Part shown: positions 46,501 through 57,071 of the stretch, one piece after another
Numbering within the stretch: position 1 is the stretch's first letter
Layout of the letters: each line of letters opens with the position of its first letter
Program-made: the position numbers and the translations under genes
The notes under the pieces: generated by a model
Database searches by the model: none
What the model was told of the DNA's origin: nothing
The model's input: the letters and a program-made list of their open reading frames with translations, nothing else
Origin: Mastigamoeba balamuthi
Taxonomy: Eukaryota; Evosea; Mastigamoebida; Mastigamoebidae
Direction of reading: 5' to 3'
Assembly (NCBI GenBank): GCA_902651635.1
Contig: CACRSC010000056.1
Location: forward strand, 94,727-158,726
Length of the DNA: 64,000 bases

Positions 46501-48422
46501 CGCTCAACGTCGCCTGCAACCGCATCGCCAGCGTCTCGGACGAGGGCTTCGCGCGCCTGCAGTGCCTCCAGCGCCTCAACGTCGCCGTCAACTGCATCGC
46601 CGTGCTGCCCGAGCGCCTCCTGCGCCTGCCCGCCCTCGTGGCCCTCAGCGCGGCGCACAACGCCATCGCCACGGTGGCCTGCGGCGGCGGCGGAGGGCGC
46701 GCGCCCGTGTCGGCGACGCTCGAGACGGTGGACCTCTCGCACAACGCGCTGGCGGAGCTGCCGGCGGCGCTGGCGGGCGTGGCGTCGCTGCACATACTGG
46801 ACGTGTCGCACAACCGGCTGGCGCGGCTGCCCAGCGAGCTCGGGGCGCCCGGGTCGCGGCTGGCGGAGCTCAACGCGGCGCACAACGCGCTGGGCGAGCT
46901 GCCCGAGACGCTGGGCAACGCGGCGCAGCTGGAGAAGCTCGACGTCTCGGGCAACAGGCTGCGGGCGCTGCCGGCGCGCTGGTTCGACGAGGGGCGGCTG
47001 GCGGGGCTCATCGAGCTGCGCGCCATGGGCAACCGCATCGCCGAGCTGCCGCCGCACTTCTTCGCGGCGCTGCGCAAGCTCGAGCTGCTGGACCTCAGCG
47101 ACAACGCGCTCGAGCGCCTGCCGCCCGTCGAGGGCTGCAGCCCCGCGCTCTGCGGGCTCTACGTCGGCGCCAACCGCCTCGCCGAGCTGCCCAGCGCGCT
47201 GCCCGCCGCCATGGCGCGCCTCGCGTACCTCGACGTCAGCCGCAACCGCCTGCGCGCGCTGCCCGACTTTGTGCGCATGAAGGAGCTCCGCGTGCTGCAG
47301 GCCGGGTACAACCCGCTCGAGCGCGCGGCCGTCGGCCAGCTGCCCCCGCGGCTGCAGGAGCTGCACCTCAGCGGCTGCGGGCTCGCGGCCTTGGCGCCCT
47401 CGGAGCTGCCCGACGCCGAGATCGTCCTCGTCGCGCGCAACCGCCTCGCAGAGGTCCCCAACGGCGTCGTCCGGCACTACTCGCTGCGCTGCGTCGACCT
47501 CTCGTACAACCAGCTGCGCGCGCTGCCGCCCGTGCTCGCCAGCACGACGCGCGAGATCGACGTCCACGCGCAGGGCAACGCCTTCGCCGCCGAGCAGCAG
47601 CGCGCGCCCGACGTCTGGGCCCCGCAGCGCTGCCTGCCGCGCCTCCGCGTGGGCGCCTGCGAGATGCTGGGCCGCCGCGACTCGATGGAGGACGCCGTCT
47701 GCGTCCTCGGCGACGTCTCGGGCGACGCCACGACCGACCTCGTCGCCGTCTACGACGGCCACGGCGGCTCCGCCCTCGCCCTGATGGCCGCGCGCGTCTT
47801 CCCCTCGCGCCTGGCGGCCCGCATGCGCGCGTGCGGCGCCGGCGGCGACTTGGGGGCCGCGCTGCGGGCGGCGCTGCGCGACACCAACGAGGCCTGCAGG
47901 GCCAAGTACGGCCACGCGGGCGAGAAGGCCATGCAGGGCGCCACGGCGCTCGTGGGGCTCTTCGCGGGGCCCGCGCTGCACGTGGCCAACCTCGGCGACA
48001 CGCGCGCGGTGCTCTGCAGGGCCGGCGCGGCCGTGCGCGTCTCGCGCGACCACAAGCCGCTCGACCCCGACGAGCGCGCGCGTGTGGCGGCTGCCGGGGG
48101 CTTCGTCAACGAGCGCGGGCAGATCGCGGGGCTGCTGGGCGTGGCGCGGGCGCTGGGCGACTGGCCGCTGGCGCCGGCCGTGTCGGACGAGGCCGCCGTG
48201 GAGCGCGTGGCGCTGGGGCCCGGCGACGAGTTTGTGGTCTTTGCGTGCGACGGCGTGTGGGACGTGCTGAGCGACCAGCAGGCCGTCGACATTGTGCGGG
48301 CGGCCCTGGCGCGCGAGGGCGGCACCCCGGAGCTCGCGGCCATGGAGCTGCGCGACTGGGCGTTCCTCTCGGGCAGCGGCGACAACATCACCGTCGTCGT
48401 CGCCGCCATCGGCCCCAAGTGA
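43566..48422 (+). CDS. CH-LRR-PP2C protein phosphatase
   Basis: Predicted metal-dependent Ser/Thr phosphatase with an actin- or microtubule-binding module. The ATG at 43566 starts MAEDQETLAARLAQARALFR. A single calponin-homology domain follows (EFQRRLLEWSNAHLVRRG, LHSDFSDGTYLAML, NNIKAVLELVAYLIREFF), then a long Arg/Glu/Lys repeat region (about 44600-45170), a Pro/Ser/Gln-rich part, about a dozen LRRs (46380-47560, such as LEALNVACNRIASV) and a complete PP2C domain (SMEDAVCVLGDV, VAVYDGHGG, ANLGDTRAVL, RDHKPLDP, FACDGVWDVLS, GSGDNITVVV) with the metal-binding aspartates. Introns at 43866-43972, 44114-44224 and 45170-45426 all appear to be GC-AG. A fourth (about 46153-46223, GTGCGC donor) is needed to keep the frame. 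The layout recalls PHLPP (PH-LRR-PP2C) with CH in place of PH. If intron 3 were wrong there would be two genes. Confidence 0.75.
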
Positions 48423-48940
48423 CGGCGGGGCCCTCGCCCCCCTGTGTGTGCCACCAGAGCACAGTGCAATGCAATGCTACGCACCCGCCAGCCACAGCAG
48501 CAGCAGCAGCAGCAGCACGCGCAGACACAACACCAGCAGCAGCACGCCAGTACGACACAGAGCACAGAGGGCAACACGCACACGCACACTCACGCACACA
48601 CGCCACGGAACGCACAGACAAACAGCAGCTGCCAGCCACGCCACGTGCTCCTCTGAGCGCTGCCCCTCCCCCTCGCCGGTCGTGCTGGCCGCGTGTCCCC
48701 GGAATGCAGGAGTGTGCAGTCGCTGCGGTTGCGCTGCAAGAGAGCCGTGGCAAGGAGCCCAGAGATACCGGTGAGGGCGTGGTCGGCCACCCGAATCGAA
48801 AAGAGCTCCACCCGCTCTTCATTTACAGTAGCGGTAAGGCTAGGGCCCTGGAAGAACACATCAAGCAGTGGGGGAGGCTGGCAGACTCGGATCGCAGGCG
48901 CTCGTCGGAGCCAAGGGTGATACACGTTGCCACTTGCCGT
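48423..48940. other. Convergent intergenic region with CAG/CA repeats
   Basis: 520 bases between two stop codons. A CAG run at about 48495-48520 and CACACGCACACTCACGCACA-type repeats near 48570-48605. No gene seen. Confidence 0.6.
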
Positions 48941-50317
48941 TCACTCGGGAGGGCTTCCGGCTGCGCGGCCTGTCCGCACCACCACGTGGGGGTTGGCCTC
49001 GGCGTAGAGCTCGAGGGCCTCGAGGCACTGGGGCTCCCAGCGGGTCTGCAGCTCGCAGTCGAACTCGCGCAGGCGCTCGAGGCCCCACAGAGGCCGCAGG
49101 GTCTCGAGGGCGACGGGCCGCTCTCTCGCGAGGGTGCAGCTGTAGACGGCCAGGTGCCGGCACAGCGGCAGGGCCGCCAGAACGGCCCAGCAGCCGAGGG
49201 ACGCGCGCAGCTCCCGGAGGCGCGCGCTGCTGGCGGCCAAGGGGGACCAGTCGCAGTGCTCCTCGTAGTAGACTGCGAGCACCTCGAGGTGCTGCAGGCC
49301 AGCCAGCACGGCCACCGCCTCGGCGCAGGCGCCCGCGAGCTCCACGTCGCGCAGCCCCGGGCACCTGCGGATCACCGCCGCGGCCTCGGGCATGGGGGCC
49401 TCGATGTGCAGCACGCGCAGGCTCAGGGGCGGGCAGCCGGGGGGGCCTGCGAGGAGGGCGGCAGCGGGAAGGTCGAGGAAGGCGTAGGAGCCCGTGACCT
49501 CCTCGAGGCGCGGGCAGAGCAGCGCGAGGCAGCAGGCGACCTCGGTGCAGCGCGGGTCGGCCCTCCGCAGGTTGGGAAAGCGCCCCGCGATCGACTGAGC
49601 GACGTCCAGGGCGGTGCCCGGCGGGCAGAGCTCGGCGCGGAAGTTGAGGTCCTCGAGCAGCGGCCACTGGGCGTCCCGCTGCTCCAGGAAGCGCAGGAGC
49701 GCCAGCAGCTGCGACTCGTTGGCGGGGACGTCGAGCGCGCGCAGCGGGGGCATCGCGCCCTGCGACTCGATAAGGGCCACGAGGTACTCGGTCACCCAGT
49801 AGCCCAGCAGCGGGGAGGGCTGCAGGCTCAGCACCGCCAGCCGCGGCAGCGTGGCCCGCAGCACGTCCCGTACGCAGTCGTTGAAGGCCGCGGCGTCGCA
49901 GGTCGCAGAGGGCACGAGAACGAGCTCCGACAGCGCGGGCAGCGCGCACAGGGCCGCAGAGACCCGCGGGTCGACGGGCCCGCTGTAGCGCACGAGCCCC
50001 TGCGTCGCCGCGAGGACAGCGGGCAGCGCGGAGAGCACACCGTCGCCGTGCTCCGAGACCGTGAGGGAGCGCAGGTGCCGGGCGCTGGGGAACAGACGCA
50101 GCGAGTCCACGTGGGCGGCAGTCGAGAGCTCGGCATCGGCCCAGAGTCGCGGGTTGGCGAGGAGCTCGCGCATCGTCCGGCAGGTCCTGGCGAGGCGGCC
50201 ACAGGAGCGGTGGTCGAGCAGCTCCGCGACCATCATCAGGGTCTCCCAGGTGAGCACTGCGAACGCGCCTGCCGCGTGGGGCAGCTCTGCGGTGCCTGGG
50301 CGAGCCTCTTGGCACAT
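48941..50317 (-). CDS. F-box and leucine-rich-repeat protein
   Basis: Likely substrate adaptor of an SCF ubiquitin ligase. One uninterrupted exon of 458 codons from the ATG at 50315-50317. Near the N-terminus, WETLMMVAELLDHRSCGRL, then RTCRTMRELLANPRLW, fits the F-box (paired hydrophobics, LD, final LW). The remainder is a series of irregular leucine-rich repeats (LPALSELVLVPSAT, LPRLAVLSLQPSPLL, PPLRALDVPANESQLLALLR, LQHLEVLAVYYEEH). It is one of the few intronless genes here. Substrate unknown. Confidence 0.65.
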   Translation of the reverse strand: MCQEARPGTAELPHAAGAFAVLTWETLMMVAELLDHRSCGRLARTCRTMRELLANPRLWADAELSTAAHVDSLRLFPSARHLRSLTVSEHGDGVLSALPAVLAATQGLVRYSGPVDPRVSAALCALPALSELVLVPSATCDAAAFNDCVRDVLRATLPRLAVLSLQPSPLLGYWVTEYLVALIESQGAMPPLRALDVPANESQLLALLRFLEQRDAQWPLLEDLNFRAELCPPGTALDVAQSIAGRFPNLRRADPRCTEVACCLALLCPRLEEVTGSYAFLDLPAAALLAGPPGCPPLSLRVLHIEAPMPEAAAVIRRCPGLRDVELAGACAEAVAVLAGLQHLEVLAVYYEEHCDWSPLAASSARLRELRASLGCWAVLAALPLCRHLAVYSCTLARERPVALETLRPLWGLERLREFDCELQTRWEPQCLEALELYAEANPHVVVRTGRAAGSPPE

Positions 50318-51452
50318 CTCGCAGCTCGTGCAGCGGTGCTGGAGTGCCGTTGTGCTGTCGCTGAGACCGCATCAGTTGATCTCGGGAGATATAGTTGAAA
50401 CAAGACTCAGCGACCCCACTGAAAGAGGTGCCTCTGCAACGGTTGCACGGCGAGGAATGCCATCATGCAAACGAGCAACTGTGACAATTGCGCAGAGGAA
50501 CGGGGACAGTAGCAACAGCTCTAACCTGCGTATCTTGATCAATTCGTACTTGAGCGCATGATGGTGGGGCAGTGAACCCAGAAAGAGCACACAAGGGAAA
50601 TCGTTGTGGTGCTATGAGTGTTCGTGGCCTCCATGGCCCTTCACCACCTGACCTACGGAAGCCACGGCACGAGGTTACAGGGCAGGCACAGCATCTGGTT
50701 GACTTAGGGCAAGCAGGAGCTCCCCCAATTTTTATTATGGCCTTAGCATGTGGTTACCGCCTTTCAAGCCTCCGGCCTGTATTGATTCAATTGAATTTAC
50801 TCACGCTTTTGAGATTGAGATCCGAAGTAACTAACAGCTGAATACTGTTTGCTTTGGATCTTTCTCAAGATACGCCAGATCTAGAGGTATTATCGGAAAA
50901 ATACCTACTGAATTCAGTAACTTGTCTTTAGATTTGGGTTCGGGATCATGGCCTTCCGCCTGTAGGCGGGAAGGGCACTAGGCCGCCTCCCCGGAGGGAT
51001 GGAAGTGAACACCATGCTTCCTGCCGCTGCGCGTTTTATGGAGTGGTACCATGTTGCATTGTGACGGGTCTCACTGGTCTCACCCTCGAACAGCACACTG
51101 CCGTGTTTTTTGTCAGGGTGTGGTGTGCACAGTTGCACTCTGTCAGTTCCTGATATGTGTCAACCTTGGAATATTTCTCTTCATCAACACACTCAATTGA
51201 TCCAATTTCTCCGTTTCTGCCTTGGCCCCGCTCGCTGAGCCCCAGCAGCGCCGGCGGCCTCAGCGGTGCCTGCAAGGAGTCCCCGAGTGGCGCCTTGCGT
51301 TGGAGGAGCAGCACTCGCCGCGGTCACCACAGGGACGCCTCGCACACACCTCAGTCGCCCTGTGCTGCTTCGTGGCAGGCACAACAGTGCCTCATTCTCT
51401 CTGTGCATCTCCCGCACTGGGCACATAAGAGAAGAGGGCATCGTGCACCCAG
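50318..51452. other. Non-coding stretch, first copy of the N4 repeat
   Basis: AT-richer DNA, most of which (50397-51250) recurs beyond the N at 51632-52500. No family recognised. A hydrophobic frame found in the second copy (52232-52447) is not preserved here, which argues against coding. Confidence 0.5.
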
Positions 51453-51630
51453 ATGCTCGCGAGGGCGGTGGTCGTGGTGTTGTGTGCGTCCGCGGCCTCG
51501 GTGGCCCTGCTCCGCCTGCTGCGCAGCCTCGTGGGGGCCTCGTCTGCTGCTGCAGGGCGCCCCCGCAGCGTGCTCCCTCTGGTGTCTGAGCTGCTCTGCC
51601 TCGCCATCGTGGCCGCCACCGCGACGGCCG
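51453..51630 (+). CDS. Unrecognised membrane protein, N-terminal part (cut at N join)
   Basis: The ATG at 51453 opens MLARAVVVVLCASAASVALL, a first hydrophobic helix. It continues through a linker into SELLCLAIVAATATA, where the N falls. The last 47 bases match 52496-52543, so this is the N-terminus of the gene continuing at 52496. Confidence 0.5.
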
Positions 51631-51631
51631 N
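51631..51631. other. Single-N assembly join 4
   Basis: 50397-51630 and 51632-52543 are near copies. The right copy lacks about 335 bases corresponding to 51250-51585. Confidence 0.85.
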
Positions 51632-52495
51632 CCAAGACTCTGCCACCCCACTGAAAGAGGTGCCTCTGCAACGGTTGCACGGCGAGGAATGCCATCATGC
51701 AAACGAGCAACTGTGACAATTGCGCAGAGGAACGGGGACGGCAGCAACAGCTCTAACCTGCGTTTCTTGATCATTTCGTAGCACCACTACTGCAGATGGT
51801 GGGGCAGTGAACCCAGAAAGAGCACACAAGGGAAATCGTTGTGGTGCTATGAGTGTTCGTGGCCTCCATGGCCCTTCACCGCCTGACCTACGGAAGCCAC
51901 GGCACGAGGTTAAAGGGCAGGCATAGCATCTGGTTGACTTACGGGCAAGCAGGAGCTCCCCCTTTTTTCTATGGCCTTAGCATGTGGTTACCGCCTTTCA
52001 AGCCTCCGCATGTATTGATTCAATTGAATTTATTCACGCTTTTGTAATTGAGATCCGAAGTAACTAACAGCTGAATACTGTTTGCTTTGGATCTTTCTCA
52101 AGATACGCCAGATCTAGAGGTATTATCGGAAAAATACCTACTGAATTCAATAACTTGTCTTTTTATTTGGGTTCGGGATCATGGCCTTCCGCCCGTAGGC
52201 GGGAAGGGCACTAGGCCGCCTCCCCGGAGGGATGGAAGTGAACACCATGCTTCCTGCCGCTGCGCGTTTTATGGAGTGGTACCATGTTGCATTGTTGATG
52301 GGTCTCACTGGTCTCACCCTCGAACAGCATACTGCCGTGATTTTTTTGTCAGGGTGTGTGTGCGGTGTGGTGTGCACAGTTGCACTCTGTCAGTTCCTGA
52401 TATGTGTCAACCTTGGAATATTTCTCTTCATCAACACACTCAATTGATCTAATTTCTCCGTTTCTGTCTTGGCCCCGCTCGCTGAGCCCCAGCAG

Positions 52496-53152
52496 CGTCT
52501 GAGCTGCTCTGCCTCGCCATCGTGGCAGCCACCGCGACGGCTGTCCTGGAGGCCGCCTGCCCCCCGCTGGCCCCGTGCGGGCGCTGGCGCTGGCAGGCGC
52601 AGGGGGCGATCTACGCCCTCCACGGTGCCCCTCCCCCTCCCCACGAATCGCTCCGAGTCGCCCGCGGTGCCATCACACTGAGGCGCTGTGCTGCTGCGCG
52701 CAGGTGCGCTGGCGCTCTGGGCTGCGACGAGGCCGGGGGCAGCGGGGCGCCACAGGGCTGCGCTGGCGCTGCTGCTGTTCGGGGTGCTGCTGCTCCCCGC
52801 TGCTCGCCACGCGGGCGTGGCCTACGCGGAGCTGCTGTGCTCGTGCCCGCCCCCCGACTCTGCGCTGCAGGGCCGCCTCGACCAGGCCCTCGACGCCCTC
52901 GCTGCGGAGGTGCGCTCGCCCGCCAGCGGGGCCCCTGGGTCCCCTGGGTGGTGGGCCGAGCGTGCGCGCAGGCAGTCGGAGGCCCTCGATGCCGCGGGGG
53001 CCCTTGACAGGGCGACGCTGGCCCAGGACAGGGCCCTGTGCGGGCCCCTGTGGAAGCCGCGGGTGGAGGCCGCGGGGCAGGGGCGGCAGCTGGCAGGCAA
53101 GAGGGCGGGGGCACAGGCGCCGGGGGAGCAGCGCGATGACCGGAGGGAGTGA
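52496..53152 (+). CDS. Unrecognised membrane protein, main part
   Basis: Continues the frame begun at 51453: SELLCLAIVAATATAVLEAA, a tryptophan-containing loop, then an intron (about 52628-52703, donor GTGCCC). After it comes ALALWAATR, a strong hydrophobic helix (ALALLLFGVLLLPAARHA) and a soluble tail (AELLCSCPPPDSALQGRLDQ) to the stop at 53150-53152. Probably three or four membrane segments. No family recognised. In this copy the upstream sequence lacks the start exon, so the assembled right-hand allele has no obvious ATG. Confidence 0.45.
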
Positions 53153-53996
53153 CAGCAGCGCAGGAGGAATGGCGGCGGCCGTGCAGAGAGCCAACAAGGC
53201 CAGAGTGTTCCCAGTGGGGGCCAGTGCTGCAGGGCGCGTTGCCTGTGCTGTGTGCTGTGTGCTGTGTGCTGTAGCAATTGATGTGGGCGCCGTCTGCCTG
53301 GGTCGTGCGAGTAGTGCTGAGGCCGCAGTGGCAGCAGATGTCTTGCGCCCGGGTACTCGTCCTCGCCCTCGTGCTCCTCCCGAGGTGCTCCGCCACCGAC
53401 CGCCAGCTGCTTCCCCTGCGGCAGCGACGGCCTCTGCTGCTGCTGCTGTAGCGCTGCGGGTAGTCCGAGACAGTCCCGGCGCTGTGCCGCGCCAAGGGCA
53501 AGGGAGGGAGCGTGGGCACCGTCGCACAGCGCCTGTGGGCCGAGTGGTCTCTGGCCAGCGCGCGAGGCCCCAGCACGGCACGACCAAGGCCAGCAGGTGC
53601 AGCCCGCGCGTGGTGCCGTGCGCGCTGCTCTGCTTGGTGTGCTGGCAGGCGTCGGCGGTGCCCTCGTAAGCAGCGCCTTCCTGTCGTCGTGTGCACACCG
53701 CCCTCGGACGTCTGCGACGGCTCGGTCTCCTGCATTGGCCGCCGCTGCTCTTGTGGGCCTCGCACCACGCGGGGGCGCTGGGGCCACGCGCATCCCCCCG
53801 GTGGCCCAGGGCAACAAGAGGGCCCAGCTTCCCAGCCACCCAAGGGACAACAACACAGTTGCTCGGGATGGGAAAAAATTAAAACTCGATGGTTTGCTGC
53901 TGTGGGGGTGCGAGTGGCGTGGACTCTACGTGGCCGGGGCTGGCGTGCGTGCGCCGCCGCCTGCTGCTGTGTGTTGCCCGGCGCTGCCGCCCCGTC
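53153..53996. other. Region without a confident gene
   Basis: 845 bases before the HSP70 stop. A short plus-strand frame at 53338 begins MSCARVLVLALVLLPRCSAT, which resembles a signal peptide. A Cys-rich frame lies downstream (about 53680-53760: VCDGSVSCIGRRCSC). I could not splice the two with confidence. Confidence 0.35.
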
Positions 53997-56065
53997 TTAG
54001 TCGACCTCCTCGATCTTGGGGCCCGCGGGCTTGGGGGTGCTCCCGCTGCTGCCGCTGCTCGCACCGCCGGGGGCCGCGCCCGCGCCTGCGCCCGGGAAGC
54101 CGCCGGGGAAGCCGCCAGGCATGCCGCCGGGCATACCGCCGGGCATGCCGCCGGCGCCGCCCTGGGCGTCCTGGTAGAGCTTCATCATGACGGGCTGGAT
54201 GACGGCCTCGAGGTCCTTGAGCTTGGCCTCGAACTCCTCCTTCTCGGCCGTCTGGTTGTGGTCGAGCCAGTCGAGGGCGGTCTTGATGGCCTCCTCGACC
54301 TTGGCGCGGTCGTCGGCGGGGACCTTGGCGGCGACCTGCTCCTCCTTGAGGCTGTTGCGGACGCTGTAGGCGTAGCCCTCGAGGTGGTTCTTGGCCTCGA
54401 TGCGCTCCTTCTGCTTCTCGTCGTCGGCCTTGTACTTGTCGGCGTCGTTGACCATGCGCTCGATCTGCTCCTTGCTGAGGCGGCCCTTGTCGTTGGTGAT
54501 GGTGATCTTGTTCTTCTTGCCCGTCGTCTTGTCCTCGGCCGTGACGTTGAGGATGCCGTTGGCGTCAATGTCAAACGTCACCTCAATCTGCGGCACGCCG
54601 CGCGGCGCCGGCGGGATGCCGCTCAGCTCAAACTTGCCCAGCAGGTTGTTGTGGGCCGTCATCGAGCGCTCGCCCTCGTAGACCTGGATGAGCACGCCCG
54701 GCTGGTTGTCCGAGTAGGTCGAGAAGACCTGGCTCTTCTTGGTGGGGATCGTCGTGTTGCGCGGTATCAGCGCCGTCATCACGCCCCCGGCCGTCTCGAT
54801 GCCCAGCGTCAGCGGCGTGATGTCCAGCAGCAGCACGTCCTGCGCCTTGGCCCCGCCCGTGCCCGTCAGGATCGCCGCCTGCACCGCGGCGCCGTAGGCC
54901 ACGGCCTCGTCGGGGTTGACCGAGCGGTTGGGCTCCTTGCCGTGGAAGTACTCGCGCACGAGGTCCTGCACCTTGGGGATGCGCGTGCTGCCGCCCACCA
55001 GCACCACCTCGTTGACCTGGCTCTTGTCCATCTTGGCGTCGCGCAGCACGCGGTCCAGCGGCTCGATGCACGACCGGAACAGGTCCATGTTCAGCTCCTC
55101 AAAGCGCGCCCGCGTGATGCTCGTGTAGAAGTCGATGCCCTCGTACAGCTGGTCCACCTCGACGCTCGCCTGCGTCGCCGTCGACAGCGTCCGCTTGGCC
55201 CGCTCGCACGCCGTCCGCAGGCGGCGGATGGCCCGGGGGCTGCCGCGGAGGTCCTTGGAGTACTTGCGCTTGAACTCGGCGCAGAAGTGGTCGACCAGGC
55301 GGTTGTCGATGTCCTCGCCGCCCAGGTGCGTGTTGCCGCCCGTGGCCTTGACCTCGAAGACGCCCTCCTCGATGGTGAGCAGCGAGACGTCGTGCGTGCC
55401 CCCGCCAAAGTCGAAGATGACGATGTTGGCCTCGCCGCCCTTCTTGTCGAGGCCGTAGGCGATGGCGGCCGCCGTGGGCTCGTTGATGATGCGCAGGACG
55501 TTGAGGCCCGCGATGGTCCCGGCGTCCTTGGTGGCCTGGCGCTGCGAGTCGTTGAAGTAGGCGGGGCACGTGACGACCGCGTCCTTGACGGGCGTCCCCA
55601 GGAAGGCCTCGGCCGTCTCCTTCATCTTGGTCAGCACCATCGAGCTGACCTCCTCGGGCGTGAACGTCTTCACCTCGCCCTTGTACGTCACCTGCAGGAA
55701 CGGCTTGTCCCCCTTGTTCGCCACCTTGAACGGCCAGTGCTTCATGTCCTCCTGCACGCTCGGGTCGCTGTACCGCCGCCCGATCAGCCGCTTCGCGTCA
55801 AACACCGTGTTCTCCGGGTTCATCGCCACCTGGTTCTTGGCAGCGTCCCCGATCAGCCTCTCCGTGTCTGGTCCATTGGCGTCAGTGATGCGACTTGAGA
55901 GAGAGACAGAGAGTGATGCGACTTACCGGTGAAGGCGACATAGGAGGGCGTCACGCGGTTGCCCTGGTCGTTGGCGATGATCTCGACGCGGTCGTTCTGC
56001 CAGACGCCGACGCAGCTGTACGTCGTGCCCAGGTCGATGCCCACTGCGAGTGCCTTCTTCGACAT
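53997..56065 (-). CDS. Cytosolic HSP70 chaperone
   Basis: ATP-dependent chaperone. The ATG at 56063-56065 opens [20 protein letters not shown]. One intron (55868-55926, GTAAGT donor, CTGAC branch site) restores [17 protein letters not shown]. The three HSP70 signatures are present ([36 protein letters not shown]). The substrate domain ends in GGMP repeats ([15 protein letters not shown]) and the C-terminal EEVD motif, which marks the cytosolic form that binds TPR co-chaperones. About 669 residues, slightly longer than the usual 640-650 because of the Gly/Ala/Ser-rich tail. Upstream lies a heat-shock-element-like GAAATTTC (56224-56231). Confidence 0.97.
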
Positions 56066-56125
56066 GCTGCTAGCTTGTCTTCTGAAGCTTTTTGTGTTGT
56101 TGTGACGTCCCTGCGCCCCGCGCGC

Positions 56126-56240
56126 CTTAAATGGTGCAGCCGGCCCAGCGCACCCCGGAAATCTCGTGCACTGTCAGGTTGGAAGTCGGGGAAATTTGGG
56201 TGACCGCTAGTCGAAATCTCCGTGAAATTTCCAGATGGAA
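56126..56240 (-). promoter_or_regulatory. HSP70 promoter: heat-shock element and TATA-like box
   Basis: GAAATTTC at 56224-56231 fits the inverted nGAAn/nTTCn heat-shock element, with further GAA units on both sides. CATTTAAGG (about 56126-56134, read on the minus strand) is a TATA-like box about 65 bases upstream of the start codon. Both recur in the second copy (57232-57239). Confidence 0.5.
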
Positions 56241-56435
56241 TATCTGCTCCTTGCCTCAATGCGTGTGTCGGTAATTTTTCCTGCGGATCTTGCGTCACCC
56301 CGCCGTGCGCTGCTCGCCCGCCCCTGCCGCTCAGCGCAGACAGAGCCAGCGCAGTGCTTACGGGCGATGGCTGTGCCGCCAGGGACGGGGCACAGAGTTG
56401 CAAACAGCTGTCTGGGAGGGAAACAAACAAAACCA

Positions 56436-56471
<36 letters not shown>

Positions 56472-56617
56472 CAAAGAGCAGAACAGAGAGCACAGCAGGG
56501 GACCAGCCAGCCTGCCCCCAGCACGCGCAGGCAGCGGCACAGCGTCTGGCGCCCTCACCAGCTGCGCGTGCGCGGCAGGTGCTGTGCCACGGAGTGCCCA
56601 GCAGCCTGGCTGCCAGG

Positions 56618-56618
56618 N
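56618..56618. other. Single-N assembly join 5
   Basis: 55609-56617 and 56619-57629 are near-identical. The left end (GCTGCCAGG) equals the right copy at 57621-57629, and the right start (TCGGCCGTCTCC) equals the left copy at 55610. Confidence 0.9.
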
Positions 56619-57071
56619 TCGGCCGTCTCCTTCATCTTGGTCAGCACCATCGAGCTGACCTCCTCGGGCGTGAACGTCTTCACCTCGCCCTTGTACGTCA
56701 CCTGCAGGAACGGCTTGTCCCCCTTGTTCGCCACCTTGAACGGCCAGTGCTTCATGTCCTCCTGCACGCTCGGGTCGCTGTACCGCCGCCCGATCAGCCG
56801 CTTCGCGTCAAACACCGTGTTCTCCGGGTTCATCGCCACCTGGTTCTTGGCAGCGTCCCCGATCAGCCTCTCCGTGTCTGGTCCATTGGCGTCAGTGATG
56901 CGACTTGAGAGAGTGAGAGTGATGCGACTTACCGGTGAAGGCGACATAGGAGGGCGTCACGCGGTTGCCCTGGTCGTTGGCGATGATCTCGACGCGGTCG
57001 TTCTGCCAGACGCCGACGCAGCTGTACGTCGTGCCCAGGTCGATGCCCACTGCGAGTGCCTTCTTCGACAT
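56619..57071 (-). CDS. HSP70 5' part, second copy (cut at N join)
   Basis: Start ATG 57069-57071, exon 1, the single intron and the first part of exon 2 up to KMKETA. Coding bases appear identical to the complete gene. Only the intron and upstream sequence show small indels. Almost certainly the same locus represented twice. Confidence 0.8.

Noticed and set aside
45291-48053. A 920-codon minus-strand frame
   Set aside because: Antisense shadow of the CH-LRR-PP2C gene. Its apparent repeats mirror the LRRs.
46247-50398. A 1383-codon plus-strand frame running from the LRR region through the F-box gene
   Set aside because: It is a shifted-frame shadow of the LRR-PP2C gene and then antisense of the F-box gene, with repetitive Ala/Arg composition.
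52232-52447. Small hydrophobic protein with membrane-like segments
   Set aside because: The frame is broken in the near-identical copy at 51001-51200, and no start context or splice partner is evident.
56619-57071. A second HSP70 gene
   Set aside because: It begins at a single N, coding bases equal the complete gene, and both ends dovetail. An assembly overlap is the simpler reading.
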